64,000 bases of DNA from Glaciimonas immobilis (GCF_011947285.1 NZ_JAAOZT010000001.1:1-64000); one strand, 5' to 3'. Positions 26,493 to 36,142 are shown, numbered from the stretch's first letter. Notes: generated by a model not told the origin, from the letters alone. Program-made: numbers and translations.

Positions 26493-27767
26493 ATGGAATT
26501 AAAAGTCGCAATACCAAAGAATGCTCCCGTTGCGTTAGAAAACGCTAAGCGCCGTCAGCTCATTCAAACCGCAACCATCGCCGCAGGAGCCAGTATGTTG
26601 GGATTGTCGAGTAGTGGCGTCTGGGCGGCTGGCTCAGATAAGCCAGAAAAAACGGAAGTCAAGATCGGTTTTATTCCATTGACCGATTGCGCCTCCGTAG
26701 TCATGGCCTCGGTGCTTGGTCTGGATAAAAAATACGGCATCAAAATAGTCCTCAGCAAAGAAGCATCATGGGCAGGCGTGCGTGACAAGCTTGCTAACGG
26801 CGACCTCGATGGTGCCCACGTTCTTTCCGGCCTGATCTATGGCGTACAAATGGGCATTGGCGGCCAGAAAAAAGACATGGCGATTTTGATGGGCCTGAAC
26901 AACAATGGTCAGGCCATTACGTTATCCAAAAAGTTGGCCGATAAAGGTGCCGTAGATGGCCCGTCGCTAGCGAAATTGATGGCCAAAGAAAAGCGCGAAT
27001 ATACTTTTGCACAAACCTTTCCTACCGGCACCCACGCCATGTGGTTGTACTACTGGATGGCTGCAAATGGCATTAATCCGATGAAAGACGCCAAGGTTAT
27101 TACCGTGCCGCCGCCGCAAATGGTGGCGAACATGCGCGTCGGTAATATGGACGGCTTTTGCGTTGGCGAGCCTTGGGGGCATCGTGCGATTGTTGACGGC
27201 GTCGGCATTACCGCTATCACGACCCAGGAAATCTGGAAAGATCACCCAGAAAAAGTTCTTGGTACCACCGCAGAATTCGTAAAGAATAACCCGAATACCT
27301 GCCGCGCTCTGGTCGCTGCGGTACTCGATGCCGGCAAATGGATCGATGAGTCGTTGGCGAACAAGAACAAGATGGCAGAAACCATTGCCGATAAATCGTA
27401 TGTCAACACTAGCAAGGATGTGATTGACCAACGCATTATGGGACGTTATCAGAACGGTCTGGGCAAGACCTGGGACGACCCTAATTACATGAAGTTCTAT
27501 AACGGCGGTCTGGTGAATTTTCCTTACTTGTCGGATGGTATGTGGTTCATGACGCAGCACCGTCGCTGGGGCTTGCTGAAGAGCGATCCGGACTATCTGG
27601 CAGTGGCCAGATCGGTCAGTCAGATTGATCTTTACAAAGACGCTGCAGCGATGACCAAAACACCCGTGCCGAAAGATGCGATGCGGACTTCGAAGCTGAT
27701 GGACGGCGTTGTCTGGGACGGTAAAGACCCTAAAGCCTACGCGGCTTCGTTTAAGATCAGAGCCTGA
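26493..27767 (+). CDS. nrtA: Nitrate ABC transporter substrate-binding protein
   Basis: A 424-residue nitrate/nitrite receptor of the NrtA/CmpA family. The N-terminus has a Tat-type signal with twin Arg20-Arg21 (KRRQLIQT) followed by a hydrophobic stretch ending VWAAG, so the protein is exported folded. Family segments include KIGFIPLTDCASVVMA, MGLNNNGQAITLSK and MRVGNMDGFCVGEPWGHRA. The export signal argues against its being NasS, the cytoplasmic relative that controls NasT. CCGGAG precedes the ATG at 26493. It is the first gene after the regulated leader. Confidence 0.9.
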   Translation: MELKVAIPKNAPVALENAKRRQLIQTATIAAGASMLGLSSSGVWAAGSDKPEKTEVKIGFIPLTDCASVVMASVLGLDKKYGIKIVLSKEASWAGVRDKLANGDLDGAHVLSGLIYGVQMGIGGQKKDMAILMGLNNNGQAITLSKKLADKGAVDGPSLAKLMAKEKREYTFAQTFPTGTHAMWLYYWMAANGINPMKDAKVITVPPPQMVANMRVGNMDGFCVGEPWGHRAIVDGVGITAITTQEIWKDHPEKVLGTTAEFVKNNPNTCRALVAAVLDAGKWIDESLANKNKMAETIADKSYVNTSKDVIDQRIMGRYQNGLGKTWDDPNYMKFYNGGLVNFPYLSDGMWFMTQHRRWGLLKSDPDYLAVARSVSQIDLYKDAAAMTKTPVPKDAMRTSKLMDGVVWDGKDPKAYAASFKIRA

Positions 27768-27832
27768 ACGGGTTCCTCATTTCCTTATACCCGCATGCGC
27801 CAGTCCAGCACATCGCTTAATCAGGAGTCAAT

Positions 27833-28735
27833 ATGAACGCAACCGTAACGTCCGCCATAGGTGAGCATGGCAACACCTCGACAGTCGCGCAAATAGAAGC
27901 AGGAGCAGTGCAAGTGAGCGCGACGCTGCCAAAAAAGTCGACCCGTCGCCGCAGTACCATTAGCCCCGGTGTTCAAGCAGTGGTAGCGCCTTTGGTCGGT
28001 CTGGCATTTTTGGTGATTGTCTGGGAGTTGATTGCGTTAAACAACAGTCAGTTTCCGACTCCGCTAGTGACCTTGAAGGAAGCTATTAAGCTTTTCGCTG
28101 ATCCGTTTTATCGTACCGGACCAAACGATCAGGGCGTCGGCTGGAATATTTTGGCATCGCTTAAACGGGTCGCATTGGGATTTGGCATGGCAGCGGTGGT
28201 CGGGATTCCCTTAGGCTTTGTAATTGGCCGATTTCAATTTGTATCCAGCATGTTCGGACCGATTATCAGTTTGTTGAAACCGGTGTCACCGCTGGCCTGG
28301 TTGCCAATCGGTTTGCTGGTGTTTAAATCAGCAGATCCTGCTGCTATCTGGTCGATTTTTATCTGCTCAATCTGGCCGATGGTGATCAACACCGCCGTCG
28401 GCGTGCAACGGGTGCCACAAGACTATATGAACGTGGCGCGGGTCCTTAATTTGTCCGAATGGAAAATCATTACCAAAATCCTTTTCCCCTCGGTTTTGCC
28501 GTACATGCTAACGGGGGTCCGTTTGGCAATAGGTACTGCGTGGTTGGTAATTGTAGCGGCGGAAATGTTGACTGGCGGCGTTGGTATCGGGTTCTGGGTA
28601 TGGGATGAATGGAATAACCTCAATGTTCCCCACATCATTATCGCCATCGTGGTGATCGGCGTGGTCGGGCTGATATTGGAGCAATTGTTGGTGGCGCTGG
28701 CTAAAGCGTTCACTTATGGGGAAGTCAGCTCCTAA
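27833..28735 (+). CDS. nrtB: Nitrate ABC transporter permease
   Basis: A 300-residue inner-membrane permease. After a hydrophilic N-terminal tail of about 45 residues come six predicted membrane segments. The ATPase-contact loop is VQRVPQDYMNVARVLNLS. SPLAWLPIGLLVFKSADPAA and TGVRLAIGTAWLVIVAAEML are typical of the nitrate/taurine type. It lies 65 bp after nrtA. Confidence 0.9.
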   Translation: MNATVTSAIGEHGNTSTVAQIEAGAVQVSATLPKKSTRRRSTISPGVQAVVAPLVGLAFLVIVWELIALNNSQFPTPLVTLKEAIKLFADPFYRTGPNDQGVGWNILASLKRVALGFGMAAVVGIPLGFVIGRFQFVSSMFGPIISLLKPVSPLAWLPIGLLVFKSADPAAIWSIFICSIWPMVINTAVGVQRVPQDYMNVARVLNLSEWKIITKILFPSVLPYMLTGVRLAIGTAWLVIVAAEMLTGGVGIGFWVWDEWNNLNVPHIIIAIVVIGVVGLILEQLLVALAKAFTYGEVSS

Positions 28736-28843
28736 AAAGTGCGCGTCAATCTCGGAAAACCGCGGCAGGAAAAAATATCTGCCGCTGATTCATGCCTCAG
28801 TCTCAGATAACAGATATCGGCTATAACCATACAGGGGAAAAAG

Positions 28844-29647
28844 ATGGCACTCCGCGACGAAAAATTTATCGATATTCATCAGGCTGAAATGGTGTTTCAC
28901 ACACGCAAGGGCGACTTTCATGCGCTGCGTGAAATTAATCTGACAGTGCGTAAAGGTGAGTTTGTGACATTGATCGGTCACTCAGGATGTGGCAAATCAA
29001 CGCTGCTTAATTTGATCGCCGGCTTACTGCAACCGAGCGACGGCGTTCTGCTGTGTGCAAATCGTGAAATTGCAGGGCCGTCGCCAGAGCGCGCGGTCGT
29101 GTTTCAAAATCACTCGTTGCTACCGTGGCTAAGTTGTTTTGAAAACGTTTTTCTCGGTGTAGAGCGGGTATTCTCTGCGACCGAAAGTAAGGCTGCCCTT
29201 AAAGAGCGCACCAATGCCGCCCTGGCGTTAGTCGGTTTGACGCCTTCGGCGCAAAAGCGGCCGAACGAAATTTCCGGCGGCATGAAACAGCGGGTCGGTA
29301 TCGCCCGGGCATTAGCGATGGAACCAAAGGTGTTGCTAATGGACGAGCCATTCGGTGCCCTGGATGCGCTCACACGCGCTCATTTGCAAGATGAATTGCT
29401 AAAAATTGTCGCCAAGACCGAATCCACAGTGGTAATGGTGACCCATGACGTTGACGAGGCGGTGTTGCTATCTGATCGCATCGTTATGATGACTAACGGC
29501 CCCGCTGCGACAATTGGTGAAATAGTTGACGTGCGCTTGCCACGCCCGCGTGAAAGAGTGATGCTGGCGCAGGATCCTTTTTATGCGAAATATCGCACCA
29601 CTGTGCTCGAATTCCTTTATCGGAAACAAATACGTGTGGCAGCTTGA
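28844..29647 (+). CDS. nrtC: Nitrate ABC transporter ATP-binding protein
   Basis: A 267-residue ATPase subunit with Walker [10 protein letters not shown] near residue 45, signature [15 protein letters not shown], Walker [17 protein letters not shown] and the switch His in [11 protein letters not shown]. Unlike cyanobacterial NrtC it has no fused binding-protein domain, so it is equivalent to NrtD; many proteobacteria name it nrtC or nasD. It is the last recognisable gene of the nitrate operon; no nitrate or nitrite reductase gene follows. Confidence 0.87.
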   Translation: MALRDEKFIDIHQAEMVFHTRKGDFHALREINLTVRKGEFVTLIGHSGCGKSTLLNLIAGLLQPSDGVLLCANREIAGPSPERAVVFQNHSLLPWLSCFENVFLGVERVFSATESKAALKERTNAALALVGLTPSAQKRPNEISGGMKQRVGIARALAMEPKVLLMDEPFGALDALTRAHLQDELLKIVAKTESTVVMVTHDVDEAVLLSDRIVMMTNGPAATIGEIVDVRLPRPRERVMLAQDPFYAKYRTTVLEFLYRKQIRVAA

Positions 29648-29720
29648 GCAGGCCCCTGTTGGGATCTGCCTCTAGTAAACAGTTGAGGCCGTAGGGGCGG
29701 CAATGTAAAATGTCGACGCA

Positions 29721-30605
29721 ATGCCTACGCCCTCATCTTCACTAGCTCATTTTCTCGACGTCATCGACTGGGAACAGCCATGGCTGACACCGTTGCGTAC
29801 CTGTGGCTTCGGTATCTGCATCGGCACTGCAGATTGGCGTCATGCGATCAACACGATTGCCATCGCGCACGACATACGTAATCATCGCGACCACCCCATC
29901 AGATTTGTACCCCAGTCGGCATTGCCTGCCGATACCGCCTACGAAGCGTTTATCAGCGATACCGGTCAAATCCCCACACGCGAAAACCTGCATGATTTTT
30001 TCAATGCATTGATATGGTTATCATTCCCGCAAAGTAAGGCGCGTCTGAACGCGTTGCAAGCGGCAGAGTTATCCAAAGCTGGCACGTTATCCGGTAGCGG
30101 TAAGCCACGCGGGGCCGCACGCGACGCCGCGACCATCTTCGATGAAAATGCGGCGTTGCTGGTGGTCCGCGATGGAGCGGCCGGGCAGTCATTGATCGCG
30201 GCGTTAAGAGCGCATCAATGGCAGCAGGCGTTTATGGCGCAACGCTTGATGTTCGAGGCCGACCTTCAGGTATGGCTATTTGGCCATGCATTGGTAGAAA
30301 AGCTGGTGCGGCCGTATAAAGCGATTACGGCGCATACGCTCATATTGATGGCACCAGATGATTTTTTTGCGTTGGACGCTAACGCCAGACGCGCATGGAT
30401 TGACCGGCGCGTGGCTGTGCACTTGATGGCGCACGGGATGACTATCGGTCAGCTGACGCCATTGCCGGTGCTGGGCGTGCCCGGCTGGTGCGCACAGCAG
30501 GATCATGCTTTTTATGCGGACAATGCGGTATTTCGTCCCAAACGTGCACCGATTACGGCTGACGACGACCGACTTGCCCTGCGCCTGATAAAATCATCAG
30601 ATTGA
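29721..30605 (+). CDS. DUF3025 domain protein
   Basis: A 294-residue protein of the DUF3025 family, which has no established function. Segments such as FFNALIWLSFPQSKARLNALQ and TLILMAPDDFF are typical. It has no signal peptide or membrane segment and should be cytoplasmic. It ends 18 bp before coq7, so the two are probably co-transcribed. Confidence 0.75.
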   Translation: MPTPSSSLAHFLDVIDWEQPWLTPLRTCGFGICIGTADWRHAINTIAIAHDIRNHRDHPIRFVPQSALPADTAYEAFISDTGQIPTRENLHDFFNALIWLSFPQSKARLNALQAAELSKAGTLSGSGKPRGAARDAATIFDENAALLVVRDGAAGQSLIAALRAHQWQQAFMAQRLMFEADLQVWLFGHALVEKLVRPYKAITAHTLILMAPDDFFALDANARRAWIDRRVAVHLMAHGMTIGQLTPLPVLGVPGWCAQQDHAFYADNAVFRPKRAPITADDDRLALRLIKSSD

Positions 30606-30623
30606 ATTATTATTGGTTGATAT

Positions 30624-31250
30624 ATGCAATTTCTAGATAAAGTGATTGTTGATTTTGATCGCGCATTACGCGTGATTGGTGGCGTCACCTCGGCGTCGCG
30701 GCCTAATCCCGCTGCGCACCTTCCCGAGAGCTTACTTGACGCCGCTGAGCAGCGCCATAGCGCCGGTTTAATGCGCGTTAATCACGTGGGCGAGGTCTGC
30801 GCACAGGCACTATATGACGCGCAAGGTCGATTTGCCCAAGGCGAATCGGTCAAACAACAGTTTGCCGAAGCCGGTCGCGAAGAAGCCGATCATTTGGCAT
30901 GGACCGCCGAGCGTTTGCGTGAATTAGGATCGCGTATCAGTTTGCTTAATCCGCTGTGGTATGCAGGCGCATACGCACTAGGTACTGTCGCGGCGCGTCT
31001 GGGCGACGCGCGCAGTCTTGGGTTTGTTGCAGAAACAGAGCGTCAGGTCGAGCAACATCTGACCAGCCATCTGACCGAACTGCCAGAGCAGGACACCAAA
31101 TCCCGCCTGATCATCAACCAAATGCGCGAGGATGAAATCGCCCACGGTGCTGCGGCCAAAGCGTTGGGGGCGACTGACCTTTCCGCGCCTGCGCAAAAGG
31201 TGATGCAAGCGATGTCAAAGGTGATGACGAGCGTGGCTTATTATATTTAA
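30624..31250 (+). CDS. coq7: Demethoxyubiquinone hydroxylase (Coq7 type)
   Basis: A 208-residue di-iron monooxygenase of ubiquinone synthesis that hydroxylates 2-polyprenyl-3-methyl-6-methoxybenzoquinol. The ferritin-like Glu/His ligands are visible: [32 protein letters not shown], the Glu/His pair in VEQHLTSHL and REDEIAHG. It replaces the FAD enzyme UbiF of E. coli in many betaproteobacteria and needs oxygen. It follows the DUF3025 gene by 18 bp. Confidence 0.9.
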   Translation: MQFLDKVIVDFDRALRVIGGVTSASRPNPAAHLPESLLDAAEQRHSAGLMRVNHVGEVCAQALYDAQGRFAQGESVKQQFAEAGREEADHLAWTAERLRELGSRISLLNPLWYAGAYALGTVAARLGDARSLGFVAETERQVEQHLTSHLTELPEQDTKSRLIINQMREDEIAHGAAAKALGATDLSAPAQKVMQAMSKVMTSVAYYI

Positions 31251-31436
31251 GCCAATGTTTTAAGCCGCGTCTGTAAGCCCTACGCCGTAATACCTGAGCG
31301 CCCGTTATTGCGGGGCGTTCTAAACTTAAGTTTTAACAAGCGTTGGGATTCAATCAGATCTACTGTCAACTAGTCAGCATCCTTAGGCCGGTTGCCGCGC
31401 AATTTCACTGAAACCAACGTCGGATTGTGCTTAGTG

Positions 31437-31883
31437 TCAACTATTCGGCGGCAACTCTGCCAAATCATCCACTATTTCATAGCTATGGGTCATTTCGGCC
31501 ATTTTTTCCAGCATGATCGACGCCGAGCAATATTTTTCATGCGATAACTTGATCGCGCGCTCGACCACGTTCGGCTTTAGATTACGCCCACGTACTGTAA
31601 AGTGGAAATTAATCTTGGTGAATACCTTAGGATCTTTTTCTGCACGTTCCGAAGTCAATTTTACTTCGCAGCCGCGAATATCCTGGCCGCTTTTACGCAA
31701 GATCAATACAACATCGTAGGCGGTACAGCCACCAGTGCCAGCCAACACCAGTTCCATCGGACGCGGTGCCAGATTGCGACCGCCGCCGTCGGGTGCCCCA
31801 TCCATCGTCACTGCGTGACCCGACCCGGTCTCCGCTAAAAAAGTCATGCCGGACAAACCGGTCCAGCGTACTGTGCATTCCAT
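31437..31883 (-). CDS. OsmC/Ohr family protein
   Basis: A 148-residue OsmC-type protein. The two redox Cys of the family are present: Cys53 in GTGGCTAYDV and Cys119 in HEKYCSASIML. Such proteins reduce organic hydroperoxides with thiols; the YhfA-like subgroup, which this resembles, has no assigned substrate. It is a single leftward gene, divergent from the region leading to rplM. Confidence 0.85.
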   Translation of the reverse strand: MECTVRWTGLSGMTFLAETGSGHAVTMDGAPDGGGRNLAPRPMELVLAGTGGCTAYDVVLILRKSGQDIRGCEVKLTSERAEKDPKVFTKINFHFTVRGRNLKPNVVERAIKLSHEKYCSASIMLEKMAEMTHSYEIVDDLAELPPNS

Positions 31884-32172
31884 ATGTTTTCTCGCTGATT
31901 AAGATAAATTAAGATCGGAATATTCTAACTGCTCTTGTTGATTGTTGTTGGTCTGCGAAGAGCGCGCAGCGCTAAAAAAGTATCCGCCAACAAGATCACT
32001 TGCATGTTGCTATGCAGCATTTTTGGTTGAAAAACTTCTATAGTTAGAAGAAAAATTCACGTTGTACCGTGATTTTTAGATGGGTTCATAGATAAATAGT
32101 GTGGATATTAAGTTTCCATTAATTTCTGCTTAAATTCTTGCGCTGCACAATTTGGTCTGCTAGTATAGACGC

Positions 32173-32269
32173 ATTGAGTGCTGCAATCTTTGCTGGTATT
32201 CAATAAGCGTCTCCTCCACTTCCCCTTGATGTGGATTAAGCCCGAAATAAATATTTGGGCTTTTTTTTT
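32173..32269 (+). ncRNA. Candidate small RNA with C-rich loop and terminator
   Basis: A possible promoter (TTGCGC at 32138-32143, 17 bp, TAGTAT at 32161-32166) would start a transcript near 32173 of about 97 nt. It contains the pyrimidine-rich stretch TCTCCTCCACTTCCCC, a hairpin TCCAC/GTGGA (32215-32235) with a CCCC-bearing loop, and a terminator hairpin with nine T. The CTCCTCC piece is complementary to ribosome-binding sites. No ORF is plausible here. The promoter is weak and I recognise no known RNA family. Confidence 0.35.
32238..32269 (+). terminator. Intrinsic terminator in the osmC-rplM gap
   Basis: AAGCCC at 32238-32243 pairs with GGGCTT at 32257-32262, with inner AAAT/ATTT pairing, followed by a run of T to 32269. 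No protein gene on the plus strand lies within 900 bp upstream, so it probably ends a short RNA. It also insulates the rplM promoter. Confidence 0.8.
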
Positions 32270-32374
32270 GCCCGCGTGTGGGATGTAATACGGCAATCTT
32301 CACTGTCCGGTCAATGCAATACAACATTCTGGCGTCGCCTGGAATGAAAAAATCTACTTATTACCGCATTGCAT

Positions 32375-32404
32375 TTGACGCCAAGTCATTGAAAACGTTA
32401 TAAT
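32375..32404 (+). promoter_or_regulatory. Sigma-70 promoter of rplM-rpsI
   Basis: TTGACG at 32375-32380 and TATAAT at 32399-32404 are separated by 18 bp. The start point would lie about 130 bp before rplM, leaving a leader RNA long enough for control; I see no defined regulatory structure in it. Confidence 0.7.
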
Positions 32405-32541
32405 TTACGGCTCCGTTTGCTCAGGAGAAGATTACAAGGCAGAGTCTGGTGCTAAAAGCAAGACAATGACGTCAGCAGTGCGATGTTTTTGATAGCGCCG
32501 GAACCACCATTTGAGCGAATTAAACTAGTTAGGAAGTCAAC

Positions 32542-32970
32542 ATGAAAACTTTTTCCGCTAAAGGACATGAAGTCCAGCGTAATTGGTACGTGGTTGACGC
32601 GACGGACAAAGTCCTCGGACGTGTTGCCAGCGAAGTGGCACTCCGATTGCGCGGCAAACACAAACCTGAATTTACTCCGCACGTCGACACTGGCGATTTC
32701 ATCGTCGTTATCAACGCTGGCAAATTGCGTGTAACTGGCGCAAAAGCAACCGACAAGACGTATTTCCGTCACTCCGGTTACCCAGGCGGTATCTACGAAA
32801 CCAATTTCCAGAAAATGCAACAGCGTTTTCCAGGTCGTGCGCTCGAAAAAGCGGTCAAGGGCATGTTGCCTAAGGGTCCGCTTGGCTACGCCATGATCAA
32901 GAAGCTGAAAGTGTACGCTGATGGTTCCCATCCGCATGCTGCCCAGCAACCACTCGTACTTGAACTTTAA
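32542..32970 (+). CDS. rplM: 50S ribosomal protein L13
   Basis: Ribosomal large-subunit protein of 142 residues, the normal length. [38 protein letters not shown] and [12 protein letters not shown] are the L13 signatures. It forms the conserved two-gene operon with rpsI, which starts 9 bp downstream, and is preceded by TTAGGA. Confidence 0.97.
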   Translation: MKTFSAKGHEVQRNWYVVDATDKVLGRVASEVALRLRGKHKPEFTPHVDTGDFIVVINAGKLRVTGAKATDKTYFRHSGYPGGIYETNFQKMQQRFPGRALEKAVKGMLPKGPLGYAMIKKLKVYADGSHPHAAQQPLVLEL

Positions 32971-32979
32971 GGAATCGAC

Positions 32980-33372
32980 ATGATCGGTAACTATAATTAC
33001 GGAACCGGCCGTCGCAAGAGTGCAGTTGCGCGCGTCTTCATCAAGTCCGGCTCTGGTCAAATCATCGTCAACGGCAAGCCAGCGAATGAGTATTTTTCGC
33101 GCGAAACCGGTTTGATGGTTATTCGTCAACCTTTAGTATTGACGAACAATGTCGAAACTTTCGACATTAAAGTCAATGTCAGCGGTGGCGGCGAGTCTGG
33201 CCAAGCTGGTGCAGTCCGTCACGGTATCACGCGTGCACTGATTGACTACGATGCAACTTTGAAGCCAGAACTGTCAAAAGCTGGTTTCGTTACACGTGAT
33301 GCACGTGAAGTTGAGCGTAAAAAAGTTGGTCTGCGCAAAGCTCGTCGGGCAAAACAATTCTCGAAGCGTTAA
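32980..33372 (+). CDS. rpsI: 30S ribosomal protein S9
   Basis: Ribosomal small-subunit protein of 130 residues. [14 protein letters not shown] at the N-terminus and the basic tail [17 protein letters not shown], which reaches the decoding site, are diagnostic. Ribosome-binding site AAGGA lies just upstream in the rplM-rpsI gap. A strong terminator follows. Confidence 0.97.
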   Translation: MIGNYNYGTGRRKSAVARVFIKSGSGQIIVNGKPANEYFSRETGLMVIRQPLVLTNNVETFDIKVNVSGGGESGQAGAVRHGITRALIDYDATLKPELSKAGFVTRDAREVERKKVGLRKARRAKQFSKR

Positions 33373-33392
33373 TTTTCGCTTTCAGAATCAAG

Positions 33393-33427
33393 AAAAACCG
33401 CCTGGCTTTTGCCCGGCGGTTTTTTTT
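33393..33427 (+). terminator. Terminator of rplM-rpsI
   Basis: AAAAACCGCC at 33393-33402 pairs with GGCGGTTTTT at 33415-33424; the T run extends to 33427. A short inner GGC/GCC pairing closes the loop. It lies 21 bp after the rpsI stop. Confidence 0.92.
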
Positions 33428-33751
33428 TACCCATGCTGGCCCCGACCTCGGTCGCACTTTTCCGGGTAGTAGTATTGCCTTTTTTATGCAAATATTATCC
33501 CTCGGTTAATTTAAAAAACGTTATTTGCAGCGTTTGCTTGTGCGCGCAATAATGTGCAAAATTATTCGTGTGCCTGTGCAGAGTAAGTGTGGTCATGGCT
33601 GTTTGCGCGAGACTGCTAAAATAGTCAAAAATTGCGTACGGCAAAGGTCTTGCGCCCGGCAGATGCGTGGCTTTAGTTTGGTTATTACTGTGAGCGGCAA
33701 TTAGTTTGACCTTCCATCGCGCTAGTGTAGTTTTTCAAGTAAGGATAAAAA
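33428..33751. other. Gap upstream of argC
   Basis: A 324-bp non-coding stretch between the rpsI terminator and argC. It must hold the argC promoter, but I find no confident promoter pair and no clear ArgR box. No ORF or RNA gene is supported. Confidence 0.4.
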
Positions 33752-34789
33752 ATGATTAAGGTTGGTATCGTTGGTGGCACAGGATACACAGGCGTCGAAT
33801 TATTGCGTTTGCTGGCAACGCATCCGCAAGTCCAGTTGATGTCGGTTACGTCACGCAAAGAAGATGGAACACCGATTGCCGACATGTATCCGTCCTTGCG
33901 CGGCCGCGTTAAGCTGGCCTTCTCCAGCCCTGAAAATGCGCATTTGGAGGACTGCGACGTCGTATTTTTCGCGACCCCCCACGGCGTTGCCATGGCGCAG
34001 GCACCAGCGTTACTGGCTGCGGGTGTTAAGGTGATCGATCTTGCAGCAGATTTTCGCCTGCAAGACACCGCTGTATTCGAAAAATGGTACAAAATGCCGC
34101 ACAGCTGTCCTGATCTGCTAAAAGAGTCAGTATACGGCTTGCCTGAGCTGAACCGCGCTACGATCAAAAGCGCGCGCATCGTCGGCAATCCCGGCTGCTA
34201 TCCGACGACTATACAACTGGGTCTGGCACCATTATTGAAAGCGGGCGTAATTGATGCTTCCAATCTGATTGCTGATTGCAAATCCGGTGTTTCTGGCGCT
34301 GGCCGTAAGGCGGAAATAGCCATGCTGTTTTCCGAGGCTAGTGATAATTTCAAGGCCTATGGTGTTTCCGGCCACCGGCATTTGCCAGAGACAGTGGAGC
34401 AACTGTCCAAATTAACGGATGACAAAGTCGGCTTGCTGTTTACGCCGCATCTGGTACCGATGATCCGGGGCATGCATTCAACGATATATGCACGTCTCAC
34501 CCAAACCATCGATAACACTGCGCTGCAAGCGTTATTCGAAGACGCCTATAAAGATGAGCCTTTTGTCGATGTGATGCCGTTCGGCGCGCACCCCGAGACC
34601 CGTTCCACACGTGCCTCGAATATGTTGCGGATTGCCTTGCATCGTCCGAATGATGGTGATACGGTCGTTGTGCTCGTGGTGCAGGATAATCTGGTCAAGG
34701 GTTCATCCGGTCAGGCAGTGCAATGTATGAATCTGATGTTTGGACTGGAAGAAACAACCGGTTTGATGCACGTTCCAGTCATGCCATGA
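33752..34789 (+). CDS. argC: N-acetyl-gamma-glutamyl-phosphate reductase
   Basis: NADPH-dependent reductase for the third step of arginine synthesis. The 345-residue chain starts with the Rossmann motif [18 protein letters not shown]. The catalytic Cys149 lies in [10 protein letters not shown], and HRHLPE supplies the active-site His region. Length fits the type 1 enzyme. It is the first of a rightward run with a DUF6776 protein, a bactofilin and erpA. Confidence 0.94.
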   Translation: MIKVGIVGGTGYTGVELLRLLATHPQVQLMSVTSRKEDGTPIADMYPSLRGRVKLAFSSPENAHLEDCDVVFFATPHGVAMAQAPALLAAGVKVIDLAADFRLQDTAVFEKWYKMPHSCPDLLKESVYGLPELNRATIKSARIVGNPGCYPTTIQLGLAPLLKAGVIDASNLIADCKSGVSGAGRKAEIAMLFSEASDNFKAYGVSGHRHLPETVEQLSKLTDDKVGLLFTPHLVPMIRGMHSTIYARLTQTIDNTALQALFEDAYKDEPFVDVMPFGAHPETRSTRASNMLRIALHRPNDGDTVVVLVVQDNLVKGSSGQAVQCMNLMFGLEETTGLMHVPVMP

Positions 34790-34832
34790 TGTTGACCGAC
34801 TCTCTACTGGAAAACGTCTGGGCCTGGATGCA

Positions 34833-35567
34833 ATGAAAGTCACGTTGTGGCGTCGGCGGATGTCGGTTTCGGCGCCCAGAATGAGCGTAAAAAGCCACTT
34901 CCCGTGGCCGCTAAAAGCGATCTTCTTAGTATTGATCATCGCCTTTGGCGCGACTATCGCTTTGTGGGCTTATTATTCCGGTCGCAATTTTGCCAGCGCG
35001 AATGCCGTCACGGCACGGGACGTCGCGGCCCTGAACCGCCAGATCGCCGATTTAATGGTTGAGCGGGATCGCTTTTCAAGTGTGGTCAACGCTGCCGAAA
35101 GTCAGGCCAACATTGCGTCAGCCACACAGACTCACTTAAGCCAGCAGATTGCTACGCTAGAAGCTGATAACGCCAAACTCAAAGAGGATCTTGCGTTTTT
35201 CGAGGGCTTGTTACCCATTGCTACCGGTAGCGACGATATTGCGATTCAACGCCTGAGCTTTGCGTTAACAGCGCCGACCCAATTACGCTACCGCTCTTTG
35301 ATTATGCGGGGCGGCAAAGTTGGACGAGACTTTGTTGGCGATTTGCAAATAGTAGTCACCGCCGTGGTACGCGGCAAGAATCTCATTTTAACTTATCCCG
35401 AACAGAGCGCTAACTCCCCCGAAAAGGCAGCCTTTCAGCTCGACTTTAAATACTATCAGCGCATCGATGGCGTATTGACGCTGCCTGATGGGACGGTGGT
35501 AAAAAGAGTGCAGGCCCGGGTGCGCGAAAATGGCAAGGTCCGCACGCAGCAAAGTGCAAATTTATAG
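34833..35567 (+). CDS. DUF6776-like membrane coiled-coil protein
   Basis: A 244-residue protein of unassigned function that I associate with the DUF6776 family found next to bactofilin genes in Burkholderiales. After a basic N-terminus there is one membrane segment (about 28-48; AIFLVLIIAFGATIALW). Next comes a likely coiled coil (about 60-120; rich in A, Q, L, E, with VAALNRQIADLMVERDRF), and then a beta-rich C-terminal domain. The layout suggests an inner-membrane anchor with a periplasmic coiled coil. Position between argC and the bactofilin gene hints at an envelope or cytoskeletal role; that is inference. Confidence 0.65.
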   Translation: MKVTLWRRRMSVSAPRMSVKSHFPWPLKAIFLVLIIAFGATIALWAYYSGRNFASANAVTARDVAALNRQIADLMVERDRFSSVVNAAESQANIASATQTHLSQQIATLEADNAKLKEDLAFFEGLLPIATGSDDIAIQRLSFALTAPTQLRYRSLIMRGGKVGRDFVGDLQIVVTAVVRGKNLILTYPEQSANSPEKAAFQLDFKYYQRIDGVLTLPDGTVVKRVQARVRENGKVRTQQSANL

Positions 35568-35680
35568 TAGTGCAAGTTTGACTATTGTGGGAGCCTTTGA
35601 ATTGGTGCAAACTAACTTCTCTGCATTGCAAAGGGGCAACGTTTACACCGATCAAGATAAATCGTAATTTGAGGAATGAC

Positions 35681-36142
35681 ATGTTTAACAGCCGCAAAGC
35701 AAAAAACACCATCGATAGTCTGATTGGCGCTGCAACCAGTATTCACGGCGATGTACATTTCAAAGGCGGCTTGCGGATAGACGGGCACATAATAGGCAAC
35801 GTTATAGCCGACGAGGCGCTGACCTCCATGCTCGTGATATCTGAAAAAGCCAAAGTGGAAGGTGAAATCCGGGTAGCGCATCTCGTCGTTAATGGTGAGA
35901 TATTCGGAAATGTTTTTTCGTCTGATTTGCTTGAATTACAGCCGAAAGCCCGCATAACTGGTAATGTGAGTTATAAAGCGCTCGAAATGCATAGTGGCGC
36001 GGTGGTAAGCGGTAAATTGACGCATGAACAAGCTGCGCCAATACCGGCACTAAAGTTGCTTGAAACTTCAATCGTTCCTCAGATTTCGCAATCTGTTCCA
36101 GTCCCCAGCCTTGACTTGCCGAAAGGCACAAAGGTGGGGTAG
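35681..36142 (+). CDS. Bactofilin (polymer-forming cytoskeletal protein)
   Basis: A 153-residue bactofilin from the ATG at 35681, which follows GAGGA. The central DUF583 domain (about 20-115) has the regular short beta-helix turns: SIHGDVHFKGGLRIDGHIIG, KVEGEIRVAHLVVNGEIFGN and KARITGNVSYKALEMHSGAV. Termini are unstructured. Bactofilins polymerise without nucleotides and position cell-wall or envelope enzymes. Upstream in-frame codons back to 35585 are not bactofilin-like. An M23 peptidase gene, a common functional partner of bactofilins, lies about 2 kb away on the other strand. Confidence 0.9.
   Translation: MFNSRKAKNTIDSLIGAATSIHGDVHFKGGLRIDGHIIGNVIADEALTSMLVISEKAKVEGEIRVAHLVVNGEIFGNVFSSDLLELQPKARITGNVSYKALEMHSGAVVSGKLTHEQAAPIPALKLLETSIVPQISQSVPVPSLDLPKGTKVG

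Noticed and set aside
26493-27767. Reading this gene as nasS, the NasT partner
   Set aside because: The twin-arginine signal peptide and its place as first gene of the transporter operon fit NrtA; NasS is cytoplasmic.
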